From JBGANR01 sp044222225 (GTDB lineage: Bacteria; Actinomycetota; Actinomycetes; Mycobacteriales; Mycobacteriaceae), in contig JBGANR010000003.1 in assembly GCA_044222225.1 (NCBI GenBank), forward strand, positions 179,210-243,209: a DNA stretch of 64,000 nucleotides. The letters run 5' to 3'. Shown piece by piece: positions 16,274 through 24,478 of this stretch. The notes beneath the pieces were generated by a model. That model was not told the DNA's origin. It did no database searches and worked only from the letters and a program-made list of their open reading frames with translations. The translations under genes were made by a program, and so were the position numbers. The first letter of the stretch is position 1. The number at the start of each line of letters is the position of its first letter.

Positions 16274-17404
16274 TCACGCTCGGCGTCGATACTCGGCGGC
16301 CACGCCGAGAACCGACGTCGGATTCGCGTGGACGCGGTCACGTCCCTCCTGTTTCGCCCGGTACAGGTTGAGATCGGCGACGGCGGCCAGTTCGTCGACG
16401 AAGGCGGCGTGCCACGGTGCGCCGTCGGCGTCTCCGCCGTCGACGTGCGGCACGGGGATCGAGCCGAACACGGCACCGATGCTGATGGTGACGCTCCGGT
16501 CGGCGGCGACGGCCGTGCGGATGGTCTCCGCAGTCGCGACGAGGGCGTCGAGATCGTCGACGAGCATGAGGACGGCGAACTCCTCACCGCCGAGCCGGGC
16601 GGACGTCGCGTCCTGCCCGCCGTGCGCGGCGATGATCTGGGCGGTCCGGGTGAGGACCCTGTCCCCGGCCGTATGACCGTGGACGTCGTTGATCGCTTTG
16701 AAGTTGTCGATGTCGAGGGCGAGAAAACCCAGGCCGCGGTGCTGCCGCGCCGCGTCGGCGATGAGCTGGCCGGCGCGCGTACGGAGACCGCGCCGATTCA
16801 GCAGACCCGTCAACGGATCGGTGTTGCTCATCTCGCGCTGTGCACTGAGCGCCTTCTCGAGCGACCGGCGCAGCCCTGTGACGAGCAGCGTCGGGAAGCC
16901 GATGGCCATCGTGGTCGCGCCGACCCGGACCAGCATCTCGAGCACGCCGGTCGGGTTCATCGCGCAATAGGCGGTGACGATCAGCAGGGCCCCGACCAGG
17001 AATCCGACGACGATCCGGCCCCGCGAGTGCATCGCCGCCATCGCGGGGATCGCCGCCAGCAGACAGAGGATCACGTGGCCTGACGTGACGTCGGTCATCA
17101 GGTAGGCGGAAAGACCGATCCCGAGCATCCCGCCGGTGCTGAGCACGACGAAGCAGCGATCACCGATCGGACGGCGGGCGAGGACGATCCCCAGGGACAC
17201 GAGCGTGTAGGCCCACACCGCCAGGAACCACGGCATCCCGTTCGGCCGGATCAGCGAGGGCTCGACGAACCCCAGCAGCGGCAGCGGTGCGGCTCCGGCC
17301 GTGCTGAACAACAGTGCAGTGCTGCGCAGGTCGAAACCTCGATCGCGACGGCCTCGTCGGCGTGAACCCGTTCGTCGCGGCAGCGTCAGCGAACACCAGG
17401 ACAC
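16274..17404 (-). CDS. Membrane-bound diguanylate cyclase (GGDEF)
   Basis: A 376-residue protein with about six membrane helices in residues 25-195 and a C-terminal GGDEF domain. The catalytic signature is GGEEF at about residues 272-276, and the upstream segment NTDPLTGLLNRRGL is typical of active cyclases. The allosteric RxxD site expected five residues before GGEEF is absent (GGQD occupies the place), so product inhibition is not predicted. GTG 17404 is chosen for its AGGAG site; GTG 17425 is possible. Next upstream on the same strand are an acyltransferase-like gene and a ThiF-like gene, possibly one functional set. Confidence 0.9.
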   Translation of the reverse strand: MSWCSLTLPRRTGSRRRGRRDRGFDLRSTALLFSTAGAAPLPLLGFVEPSLIRPNGMPWFLAVWAYTLVSLGIVLARRPIGDRCFVVLSTGGMLGIGLSAYLMTDVTSGHVILCLLAAIPAMAAMHSRGRIVVGFLVGALLIVTAYCAMNPTGVLEMLVRVGATTMAIGFPTLLVTGLRRSLEKALSAQREMSNTDPLTGLLNRRGLRTRAGQLIADAARQHRGLGFLALDIDNFKAINDVHGHTAGDRVLTRTAQIIAAHGGQDATSARLGGEEFAVLMLVDDLDALVATAETIRTAVAADRSVTISIGAVFGSIPVPHVDGGDADGAPWHAAFVDELAAVADLNLYRAKQEGRDRVHANPTSVLGVAAEYRRRA

Positions 17405-17511
17405 GTTCCCACTCCTACCCGGCACTCACCGAGGCTCGCTTCTGCACTCGAACGTCGATGCTAGTGCCCTCGGCACGACGCGGGCTCCGAAGCCGACACA
17501 TGTCGGTCTTG

Positions 17512-18297
17512 TCACCGGCGACCGCCCCGGCTCGCGCGGTCGACCCACGGGTCCGCCCCCGGCACGGGACGCCCCGGCAGCGCACCCTGATACTCCTTCA
17601 GCATCAGCGGCCACAGCTCCGGCTCGGCGTCGATCGCCATCCGCTCGCGATCCCAGAACATCACCTGCGTGGCATACCGCTTGTCGGGATACGGCGTCGC
17701 CGGCACCGTCTGGTCGATCCGGCCGCCGCCCTCCGACCACCGGGCGAGAACGTGGCTCGCCGCGGTCGCCATCATGTGCCGGGCCCCGGTCAGCTCCATC
17801 ACGATCAGGCCCACCCGCGACAAGAGGTTGGCCACGTGGCCGGCATCCCGGCCTTCGAGCGCGACGAAGGCCGATTTCACCTCCACCAGACCGTCACCGA
17901 GGCGTCCTTCGATCGCGTTGACAAGACGATGCTGACCCGGCTGCCCGTTCCACTCCAACAACGCATGCGACTGCGCCGCCGCCAGATAGGGCCCCTGCAC
18001 ACGATGCCCGGCGACCACGCGGCCGGCGTCATCGGTCACCGCGCAGAAGATCGTCGTCGACCACCCGTTCTCGACGGCTCGGCGATCGAACGCCTTCTCG
18101 ACCCCCCACGTCCGATAGGCTCGCTCGACGCCGTCCAGGTATCGCGCCCACAGCACCGGTTGCCTGGCCGGCGTATCGATGACGCAGACGTATCCCGTCC
18201 GGCGATCGACGAATCGCGCCCCGGCGCCCCGGTCGCCCGGGTCCGTAACGGCGAAGCCGGAATCAGCGATGTCGATAGCGGTGAAGGATGTGGTCAT
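17512..18297 (-). CDS. Putative GNAT-fold (FeeM-like) acyltransferase
   Basis: A 261-residue protein. The middle region (about residues 60-240) has the pattern of GNAT/FeeM-type N-acyl amino-acid synthases: a beta-rich core with VVAGHRVQGPYL, then VEVKSAFVALEGRDAGHV, a helix with LTGARHMMATAASHVLARW, and the closing PDKRYATQVMFWDR strand. That assignment is by pattern only. ATG 18297 is used; a weak AAAGGG lies upstream. It is on the same strand as the flanking diguanylate cyclase (107 bases downstream) and ThiF-like gene (251 bases upstream). Substrate and acyl donor unknown. Confidence 0.5.
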   Translation of the reverse strand: MTTSFTAIDIADSGFAVTDPGDRGAGARFVDRRTGYVCVIDTPARQPVLWARYLDGVERAYRTWGVEKAFDRRAVENGWSTTIFCAVTDDAGRVVAGHRVQGPYLAAAQSHALLEWNGQPGQHRLVNAIEGRLGDGLVEVKSAFVALEGRDAGHVANLLSRVGLIVMELTGARHMMATAASHVLARWSEGGGRIDQTVPATPYPDKRYATQVMFWDRERMAIDAEPELWPLMLKEYQGALPGRPVPGADPWVDRASRGGRR

Positions 18298-18548
18298 GAA
18301 CCGTGCCCTTTCATCGGGACCGGGGCACGCCACTGACGCCGATCGACACTGTCACGAACAGCTGTCGTCGGTGTACCCTGCGGTCACAAAAAAAACAGAT
18401 GTGTCAATGCTAAACATGACAAGTCGGTACGGCGATCATGAACGCCTCGCGGCGTGGCGGACCATATTCCTGAATGACAGGGATGGCGGCTCAGTATTTT
18501 CTGAGCGGATTCAGCACACTGCGCTGATTCAGTGCGCCGGCGATCGTG
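18298..18548. other. Intergenic region with A8 tract and nested palindromes
   Basis: No gene is seen. The composition is visibly less GC-rich than its flanks. It holds an eight-A run near 18388-18395, the inverted repeat TGTCA-10-TGACA (about 18400-18420), a palindrome CTCAGTATTTTCTGAG (about 18490-18505), and a second inverted repeat around GATTCAGCACACTGCGCTGATTC. It should carry the promoter and operator for the acyltransferase gene on the minus strand. Confidence 0.5.
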
Positions 18549-19586
18549 TCAGGCGAGCGTGAACACGAGGTCGGCGGGAACGCGATAGCGTCCGGTGGCC
18601 AACGCCCCTCCCGATGCGATCCGGCGCGCGGCGTAGGCGGCGAAGGCCCCGGAGGCCATCGCCGTGCTGCCGAGCTGCGGCCACGAGTTCAGGCTGCGGC
18701 CGACCTCGCCCGGCAACGCCCGAACGTGCGGCGGCGCGACGTCGCCGAGCAGCGCGAGAGTGGCGGCGAGCCGCTGCCGCGGAATGCGCAGATCGTCGTC
18801 GGAGAACGCGTCGATGCGGCCGCCGAGAATCGGCGTGTCACCGTCGAGATCGAACCGCTCGACGTCGACCACCACGTCGTCGCCGAGGTCGGTCGCCATC
18901 ACCACCGGGATTCCGAGCCGCCGGGCCCGACGCCGCAACCAGACCTTCACGGACAGGTCGTCGACCTCCTCGACGAGCGCCGTCAAGCGCTCACCGGCGT
19001 CGCCGCCGCCGAGGAAGCGGTCGGCCGCGGCCTCGTCCACACCCGCCGGAAACGTCTCGACCTGCGCGTACGGATCGCATTCGAGGATCCGGCGGCGCGT
19101 GAGCTCGACCTTGGCGACGCCGGCGTCGAACACCGAGCCGTTGATCCGGTTGAGGTTCGTCAACCCGAGCACGTCGCCGTCGGCGATGCGGAATCGCCGG
19201 ACGCCGGTGAGCTGGCAGGCCGTGACCGCCGACGAACCGACGCTCAGGCCCGCCACCCCGACCACCGCGGCGGACCACGCGGCCTGCTCGTCGTCGGAGA
19301 TCAGGTGCCGGTTGCGCGCCGTCCGCAGCACGTGGAACAGATCCGAACGCGGCAGCCGCACGACGGAGCGGCGCCAGGGGCACACGACGTACCGGCTCGC
19401 CGCTTCGACGTCGTCCGCATCGACCGGCACGCCGTCGGCCGGCAGCCCGACCGGTGGCGACGGCAGGGCCGCCAGCGCTTCGAGTTCCGGCCCGGCCGCA
19501 AGCCATCCGTCGACGACGTCGTATCCGGCGGCGCGCAACTCGCCGAGGCGAGCGGCAGCGGCGGGTCCGGGTTCGATGATCTCCAC
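18549..19586 (-). CDS. ThiF/MoeB-type E1-like adenylyltransferase
   Basis: A 345-residue protein with an E1-like Rossmann domain beginning near residue 105: VVGVAGLSVGSSAV (nucleotide loop) and LTNLNRINGSVFDAGVAK (the N-x-N-R motif that contacts ATP). EEVDDLSVKVWLRRRA precedes the MATD strand, as in the MoeY-type proteins of mycobacteria (Rv1355c). No CxxC zinc pairs are visible. GTG 19586 has a perfect AGGAGGA at 7 bases; GTG 19661 is an alternative. The family adenylates a C-terminal carboxylate or small molecule; the target is unknown. It groups with the acyltransferase and diguanylate cyclase genes. Confidence 0.75.
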   Translation of the reverse strand: MEIIEPGPAAAARLGELRAAGYDVVDGWLAAGPELEALAALPSPPVGLPADGVPVDADDVEAASRYVVCPWRRSVVRLPRSDLFHVLRTARNRHLISDDEQAAWSAAVVGVAGLSVGSSAVTACQLTGVRRFRIADGDVLGLTNLNRINGSVFDAGVAKVELTRRRILECDPYAQVETFPAGVDEAAADRFLGGGDAGERLTALVEEVDDLSVKVWLRRRARRLGIPVVMATDLGDDVVVDVERFDLDGDTPILGGRIDAFSDDDLRIPRQRLAATLALLGDVAPPHVRALPGEVGRSLNSWPQLGSTAMASGAFAAYAARRIASGGALATGRYRVPADLVFTLA

Positions 19587-19609
19587 GAGGGGTCCTCCTG
19601 TCGCACCGG

Positions 19610-19641
19610 CCATCGGAAGAATCGCGGGCCATCGGAAGAAT
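19610..19641. repeat. Two direct copies of a 13-bp unit upstream of the ThiF-like gene
   Basis: The unit CCATCGGAAGAAT occurs at 19610-19622 and 19629-19641, a period of 19 bases. It sits just ahead of the preferred GTG start and could be a tandem regulator site or a small duplication. Confidence 0.6.
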
Positions 19642-19662
19642 AAGGCCTCCCGATCGGTCACG

Positions 19663-20391
19663 TCACGCAGCCTGCCGGACCTTCCCGACCGCTTTGACGA
19701 ACAGGTCGTCGAACGTCCGCCGGTCGTCGCCGGCCTTCGGCGTCAGATAGACGACCTCGACGAGCACGCCCCGAACGATCGCGTAGCCGTAGTACTGCGT
19801 CGGCAATCCCTCGCCCGGCCGTCCGGTGCACGCGTCGCCGCACGCGGTGTCCGTCGAGGTCAGCCGGACGACGGCGGCACGATCGGCCGCCAGCCCGGCG
19901 GGCGCGGGCACGGTCGCCGCCTCGAGCACGACCCGGAACGACTGGCCCTCCGCCGCGGCGTCGAGCGTCACCCTGGCGCACTCGCCGGTGAATCCAGCGG
20001 TGAGCGCGTCGAAGTCACCGGGATCCGGGACGACGGTCTCGGTCACCGAGACGGCGTCGCCGAGCTGCGCGAGCAGGCCCGCCGCCTTGTCGGAGCCGAC
20101 GCCGCGCGCGGCCGAACGCGCCTGTTCGTGGTTGAGGCACGTCGCCGGCGTCACCGTCGACGCCTCCATGAGCCGCAGCGTGACGTCCCGGCCCGCCCGG
20201 AGTTCGTCGCGTCCGACCTCGACGACGACGGCCCCGGCGGGCAGGTCGGCGGGCGTGAGCAGCAGCTCCGACGCCGTGGCCGTCGGCTTGGCCAGGCCGG
20301 ACGGCGACGCGTCGTCCCCGCCCGAACCACACGCGGCCAGCAGCGACACCGCGGCCGCCACGGCGATCATCGCCCGCCCACGCCCGCTCAT
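19663..20391 (-). CDS. Lipoprotein, paralogue of its neighbour (1)
   Basis: A 242-residue secreted lipoprotein. It has a short signal peptide and a lipobox LLAAC, with the lipidated Cys near residue 22. The mature part shares the arrangement of the adjacent lipoprotein: LLTPADLPAG, then VTPATCL, with further Cys residues (ECARVT, ACGDACTG) probably in disulfides. Its ATG overlaps the upstream lipoprotein stop (ATGA), so the two are co-translated. The fold resembles sensor-type extracellular domains of mycobacterial lipoproteins, without a certain family name. Function unknown. Confidence 0.8.
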   Translation of the reverse strand: MSGRGRAMIAVAAAVSLLAACGSGGDDASPSGLAKPTATASELLLTPADLPAGAVVVEVGRDELRAGRDVTLRLMEASTVTPATCLNHEQARSAARGVGSDKAAGLLAQLGDAVSVTETVVPDPGDFDALTAGFTGECARVTLDAAAEGQSFRVVLEAATVPAPAGLAADRAAVVRLTSTDTACGDACTGRPGEGLPTQYYGYAIVRGVLVEVVYLTPKAGDDRRTFDDLFVKAVGKVRQAA

Positions 20392-21152
20392 GATCCCGTG
20401 CGCGCCTTCTCCGCCGCCCGCTCGAAGAGCTGCCCCGCCTGCTTCTCCTGCCCGTCCCCGACGACGGAGACGACGATCGTCGTGCCCCCGACGTTCGCGT
20501 GGCCGGCGTACGTGACGAGCGGCTGCCCGACGCCGACGGTGACCGACGTCTTCACGAACACCGCGTCGCCGCGGATCCCGGCGGGCAGCGGCAGCTTCTC
20601 GGCCCGGGTCCGGGCCTTGACGGTCTGGCCGAACTGCGTGATCTCCACCGTCACGTCGCTGCACGGGCCGGAGAGCGACGCCGTCGTCTTGGCCACGTCG
20701 ACGGTCCGCGGCACGATGAACTCGACGATCGCCGCCGTCGGGTCGGCACCGAGGGACGCCATGAACACGGCGCCGCCCTTGACGAACTCGTCGAAGGCCG
20801 CCGCGCTGGTCTGCTGCCCGTCGAGACATTCGGCGGGCGTCACCTTGGCGTCCTTGGCCAGCTCGAGGCCCTGCTTCACACCCGCCGTCGCCTGCTCCAC
20901 CGTCAGGCTCGTGTTGGCCTTCGATCCCGCGGGCAGATCCGCCACCGTGAGCAGTCGCGCCGAGATCGGCCCCGTCGGCGGCGTCTCGGTGGTGCCGTTC
21001 GACGACGTCGCGGCCGAATCCGCCGACGACGCGCCCGGCGCCGCCGAATCCCCGCCGCCGGAACAGCCGGCCGTCAGCATCGCCGCCGCGGCCGCTGCGA
21101 CGGCCCCGCGCCGCACGATCCCCGCCCAGGATCCCTTCCCCGAAGTCCTCAT
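20388..21152 (-). CDS. Lipoprotein, paralogue of its neighbour (2)
   Basis: A 254-residue lipoprotein with a twin-basic start, an Ala-rich signal peptide and a lipobox LTAGC (Cys near residue 30), followed by a Ser/Thr/Gly-rich tether. The globular part carries LLTVADLPAGS and VTPAECLDG, matching the next gene and showing a tandem duplication. It is the first gene of this two-gene unit and overlaps the second by 4 bases. The family role is unknown; surface localisation is the safe statement. Confidence 0.82.
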   Translation of the reverse strand: MRTSGKGSWAGIVRRGAVAAAAAAMLTAGCSGGGDSAAPGASSADSAATSSNGTTETPPTGPISARLLTVADLPAGSKANTSLTVEQATAGVKQGLELAKDAKVTPAECLDGQQTSAAAFDEFVKGGAVFMASLGADPTAAIVEFIVPRTVDVAKTTASLSGPCSDVTVEITQFGQTVKARTRAEKLPLPAGIRGDAVFVKTSVTVGVGQPLVTYAGHANVGGTTIVVSVVGDGQEKQAGQLFERAAEKARTGS

Positions 21153-21182
21153 CGCCGCAGCCTATCCGCACCCACCGACAAT

Positions 21183-22769
21183 TCAGGCCGGCGCGTCCGT
21201 GACGGCATCCGCCGTCACCGACAGCCGGCGCGTCACACCGATGTCGGCGAGGAAACGCTCGTCGTGGGAGACGACGACGAGCGCACCCGCAAACGCCCGC
21301 AGAGTGTCGGCCAGCGCTGTCGCCGAGGCGATGTCGAGGTTGTTCGTCGGCTCGTCGAGCAACAGCAGTTGCGGCGCCGGGTCGGCCATGACGATCCGCC
21401 CGACGGCCGCCCGCATCCGCTCGCCGCCCGAGAGCAGGCCCGCGGGCCGGTCGGCGTCGGCGCCGCGGAACAGCAGCCGCGCCGCCCGGGCCCGCGCCGC
21501 GTTGTCACCGGTCCCCGGTGCGGCCACCCGCAGATTGTCGACGACGCTCGCGTCGAGATCGAGCTCCGCGTAGTCCTGCGAGAGCACCGCGGCGGGGACG
21601 TCCGGCGGCGCGGCCAGCATCGCGTCGAGCAGCGTGGACTTGCCGGAGCCGTTCGCGCCGACGACGGCGATCCGCTCCGGCCCGACGACGTCGAACGTCA
21701 CCGTCTGGCCGGTGCGCAGCCGGCACTCGCGCAGTGCGAGCACACGCCGTCCCGCGGGCACTGCCGTCGCCGACAGGTCCAGCCGCACCGCCGCGTCGTC
21801 CCGCACCGCCGTCTCGGCGTCGGCGGCGCGTTCGCGCGCCGCGTCCCGGCGTTCGGTCATCGTCTCGGCGATCCGGCCCGCCGACACCTCGGCGGCGTTG
21901 CGGCGCAGCCCGGCGATGATCTTCGGCACCCGCTTCTCGCGCTCCGCGCGGCGGGCCGTCCGCTGTCGCCGCGCAAGCGTGACCTGCAGCTTCTCGTACT
22001 CCCGCTGCTGCCGACGTCCCTCGGCACGGGCCCCGGCGAGCGCGGCCCGCGCGGCCTCCTGCTCGGCGTCGACCGCGGCCTCGTAACGGTCGTAGCCGCC
22101 GCCGAACGTCCGCAACCCGCCGCCGCGCAGTTCGACGATCGCGTCGACGTCGGCGAGCAGAGCGCGATCGTGACTCGCCACGATCGCGACGCCGCCGAAC
22201 CGCCGCAGCAGCCCGGCGACCCGCGCGCGGCCGTCGGCGTCGAGGCTGTTGGTCGGCTCGTCGAGCAACAGGACGGCGGGCCGCCGCAACAACGCGCCGG
22301 CGAGCGCGATCCGGGTCCGTTCGCCACCGGACACCTCATCGACCCCGCGATCGAGGACGTCCGGCCCGGCGTCGACGCCGGCCTCGGCCAGCAGCGCCGA
22401 AGCGCGCTCGTCGACGTCCCAGTCGTCGCCGACGACGTCGAGGTCGCCGTCCCGCATCGCCCCCGACTCGATGCGGGCGAGGGCGGCGCGGATCGCGGAG
22501 ATGCCGAGCACGTCGGCCACCGTCGCGTCCGCCGGATAGGCCGTGCCCTGCCGGACGACGGCGACCGATCCGGGCACCGTGATCGTGCCGGAATCCGGAC
22601 GCGGCGTGCCCGCGACGAGGGCGAGCAGCGTCGACTTGCCCGAGCCGTTCTCGCCGACGAGGCCGACCCGGCCCACGGGGAAGAGCGCCGACGCGTCGAC
22701 CAGCACAGCCGCGCCGGAAGGCCAGGAGAACGAGATGTCCGAGAGCACGACGGATGAGGAGGAAGCCAT
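21183..22769 (-). CDS. ABC-F family ATPase
   Basis: A 528-residue cytoplasmic protein with two ABC ATPase domains and no membrane helices, as in the ABC-F family that acts on ribosomes. The first Walker A is GENGSGKST (residues 39-47) and the second GANGSGKST (about 345). Signatures are VSGGERTRIAL and LSGGERMRAAV, each followed by LLLDEPTN. The charged linker between them (about residues 230-300) is moderately long. Members either protect ribosomes from antibiotics or assist translation; which applies here is not visible. ATG 22769 is chosen. Confidence 0.93.
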   Translation of the reverse strand: MASSSSVVLSDISFSWPSGAAVLVDASALFPVGRVGLVGENGSGKSTLLALVAGTPRPDSGTITVPGSVAVVRQGTAYPADATVADVLGISAIRAALARIESGAMRDGDLDVVGDDWDVDERASALLAEAGVDAGPDVLDRGVDEVSGGERTRIALAGALLRRPAVLLLDEPTNSLDADGRARVAGLLRRFGGVAIVASHDRALLADVDAIVELRGGGLRTFGGGYDRYEAAVDAEQEAARAALAGARAEGRRQQREYEKLQVTLARRQRTARRAEREKRVPKIIAGLRRNAAEVSAGRIAETMTERRDAARERAADAETAVRDDAAVRLDLSATAVPAGRRVLALRECRLRTGQTVTFDVVGPERIAVVGANGSGKSTLLDAMLAAPPDVPAAVLSQDYAELDLDASVVDNLRVAAPGTGDNAARARAARLLFRGADADRPAGLLSGGERMRAAVGRIVMADPAPQLLLLDEPTNNLDIASATALADTLRAFAGALVVVSHDERFLADIGVTRRLSVTADAVTDAPA

Positions 22770-22794
22770 GTGACACCTGCCGAAGATCGACTCA

Positions 22795-22812
22795 CGCACC
22801 GGGTTCGGTGCG
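22795..22812 (-). promoter_or_regulatory. Small hairpin in the ABC-F leader
   Basis: Arms cgcacc/ggtgcg with a 6-base loop lie 26 bases upstream of the ABC-F start, within a 149-base leader. Antibiotic-response ABC-F genes are often controlled by leader hairpins, but this one is short and no leader peptide is proven. Confidence 0.3.
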
Positions 22813-22918
22813 AGCGAGGCGGGTCACAGCTCCAACGTCGGGCTCCTCGGGTCGGGGACGATTCGCGGTCGAGGCTAGCCACCGCGGCCGGCCGGCGCAA
22901 CGGAATATCCGCGCGGCG

Positions 22919-23875
22919 TCACAACAGAAGCACGATCGCCGGAATCGAGACGACGGCCGCGGCGCTCGTCGCGACGATGGTCGCCGCCACCAGCCGCCCG
23001 TCCCCGTCGTACTCCTGCGAGAGGATGAACGCCGTCGCCGACGTCGGCATCGCCGACATCAGGACGAGCGTCGCCGACCACACGTCCAACGGTTCGCCCC
23101 GCAACAGCCACGCGGCACCCCACGTGAGCAGCGGAGACACGACGACCTTCACCGCCGACGCGCCCAGTACGCCTCCGACCGGCACCCCGCCCGACCGGAT
23201 CCCCGCGAGCGCGGGCCGCAGCGTCAGTCCCACGGCGAAGAGCGCCGCGGGGATCGCCGCCTGCCCGAGAAGACCCACGCTGTCGCCGACGACCGCCGGG
23301 AGCTCGATGTTCCCGTAGCCGGCGCCCACCCCCGCCGCGACGCCGAGGGCGACGGGGTTGAGCAGCAGCGCGCGCGTCGACACGCGCCACAGCGTCGCCG
23401 TGAGGCGTTCTCGCGGATCATCCGAGCGCGCCGCGACGGACCTGATCAACGGATAGCCCACCATGAACAACAGGTTGTGGACGAGCTGCCCGAACGCCGC
23501 GGCGAGCGCCGCGTCCGGGCCCAGGACGCTGACCACGATCGGCACGCCGAAGTAGCCGACGTTGCCGTACGCGGCACCCAATGACAGCGGAGCCGCCTCC
23601 GCCGAACACCCTGGCGCCAGGAGCCGCGCGCCGCCGTAGGCCAGCGCCCAGGTGACGAGCGTGACGACGACGGCGATCCCGAAGAACGCGGGCGGGACGC
23701 CGTCGCCGATCGGTGCGCTCGCCACCGCCTCGAACAGGAACGCCGGCAGCGCGAAATAGAAGACGAATCCGTTGAGCGCGGGCTCCGCGTGACGGAATCG
23801 CTCGACGTATCCCGCGCCGAACCCGACGAGCAGAACCAGGAACAGCGGGCCGATGACGACGAGGGTGTCAGCCAC
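22919..23875 (-). CDS. AEC-family transporter
   Basis: A 318-residue integral membrane protein with about ten helices, of the auxin-efflux-carrier family. The family-typical first helix and NGFVFYFALPAFLF segment are present, with YGNVGYFGVPIV in helix 4 and the C-terminal MSAMPTSATAFIL segment. Known bacterial members move small organic acids such as malonate. GTG 23875 is the start. It lies just downstream of the zinc-finger gene on the same strand (24 bases) and could share its transcript. Confidence 0.88.
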   Translation of the reverse strand: MADTLVVIGPLFLVLLVGFGAGYVERFRHAEPALNGFVFYFALPAFLFEAVASAPIGDGVPPAFFGIAVVVTLVTWALAYGGARLLAPGCSAEAAPLSLGAAYGNVGYFGVPIVVSVLGPDAALAAAFGQLVHNLLFMVGYPLIRSVAARSDDPRERLTATLWRVSTRALLLNPVALGVAAGVGAGYGNIELPAVVGDSVGLLGQAAIPAALFAVGLTLRPALAGIRSGGVPVGGVLGASAVKVVVSPLLTWGAAWLLRGEPLDVWSATLVLMSAMPTSATAFILSQEYDGDGRLVAATIVATSAAAVVSIPAIVLLL

Positions 23876-23899
23876 CGCGCGCTCTCACCCGGTTCACCC

Positions 23900-24442
23900 T
23901 CACCCGGTTCGTCGCCGATGGGCACGCACCCGCTCTCTGGTCTGGCAACGCGGAGAACAGAAGAGCTTGTTGTGCCGAGGAGAGATGTCGACGAAGACGT
24001 CGGCGCAGTCGCCCGAACCACAGATGCCGAAGGTGTCGGCGGGTGACGACGCAAGGTGATCGACGAGCGTCGCGAGCAACGCCGCCGGCAGCCGGTCGAG
24101 GGCGTCCGCCGTCGACCAGCCACGCCGGACGCCGTGCGGACACCCGATCATCTCGGGCGCGAGCCCGAGCTCGGACGTCAGCACGTTGAGCGCGCGGGCC
24201 GTCCCGGCCGGCCACTCGGCGGTGAACACCGGGTAGATCCGATCGGTCGCGGCCGAGATCTCGGCGTCGGACACCGCGCCGGCGTCCTCCGGCCACGCCG
24301 CCTCGAACGCCAGACGGACGGCCGAGTCGGGTCCCGGGTAGCCGTTCCACGGGCGCCGGGACACCTCCTGCGGTACGCCGCCCCACTCGTTGATCAGATC
24401 GACCACGAGTGAGAGCGGGAGTTGCGGCACGGCGACGGACAT
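23900..24442 (-). CDS. CGNR-type zinc-finger protein (probable regulator)
   Basis: A 180-residue protein with an N-terminal ABATE-like helical domain (LPLSLVVDLINEWGG) and a C-terminal four-Cys segment: FGICGSGDC, then KLFCSPRCQTRERVRAHR. This is the position and spacing of CGNR zinc fingers, though here the last motif reads CQTR. Such proteins are probable DNA-binding regulators. ATG 24442 is preferred over GTG 24451. It may control the AEC transporter gene that follows; this is inferred from adjacency. Confidence 0.75.
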   Translation of the reverse strand: MSVAVPQLPLSLVVDLINEWGGVPQEVSRRPWNGYPGPDSAVRLAFEAAWPEDAGAVSDAEISAATDRIYPVFTAEWPAGTARALNVLTSELGLAPEMIGCPHGVRRGWSTADALDRLPAALLATLVDHLASSPADTFGICGSGDCADVFVDISPRHNKLFCSPRCQTRERVRAHRRRTG

Positions 24443-24478
24443 GGTCGTCACCGTAACGCGATCTCACCCCCACGCGCG

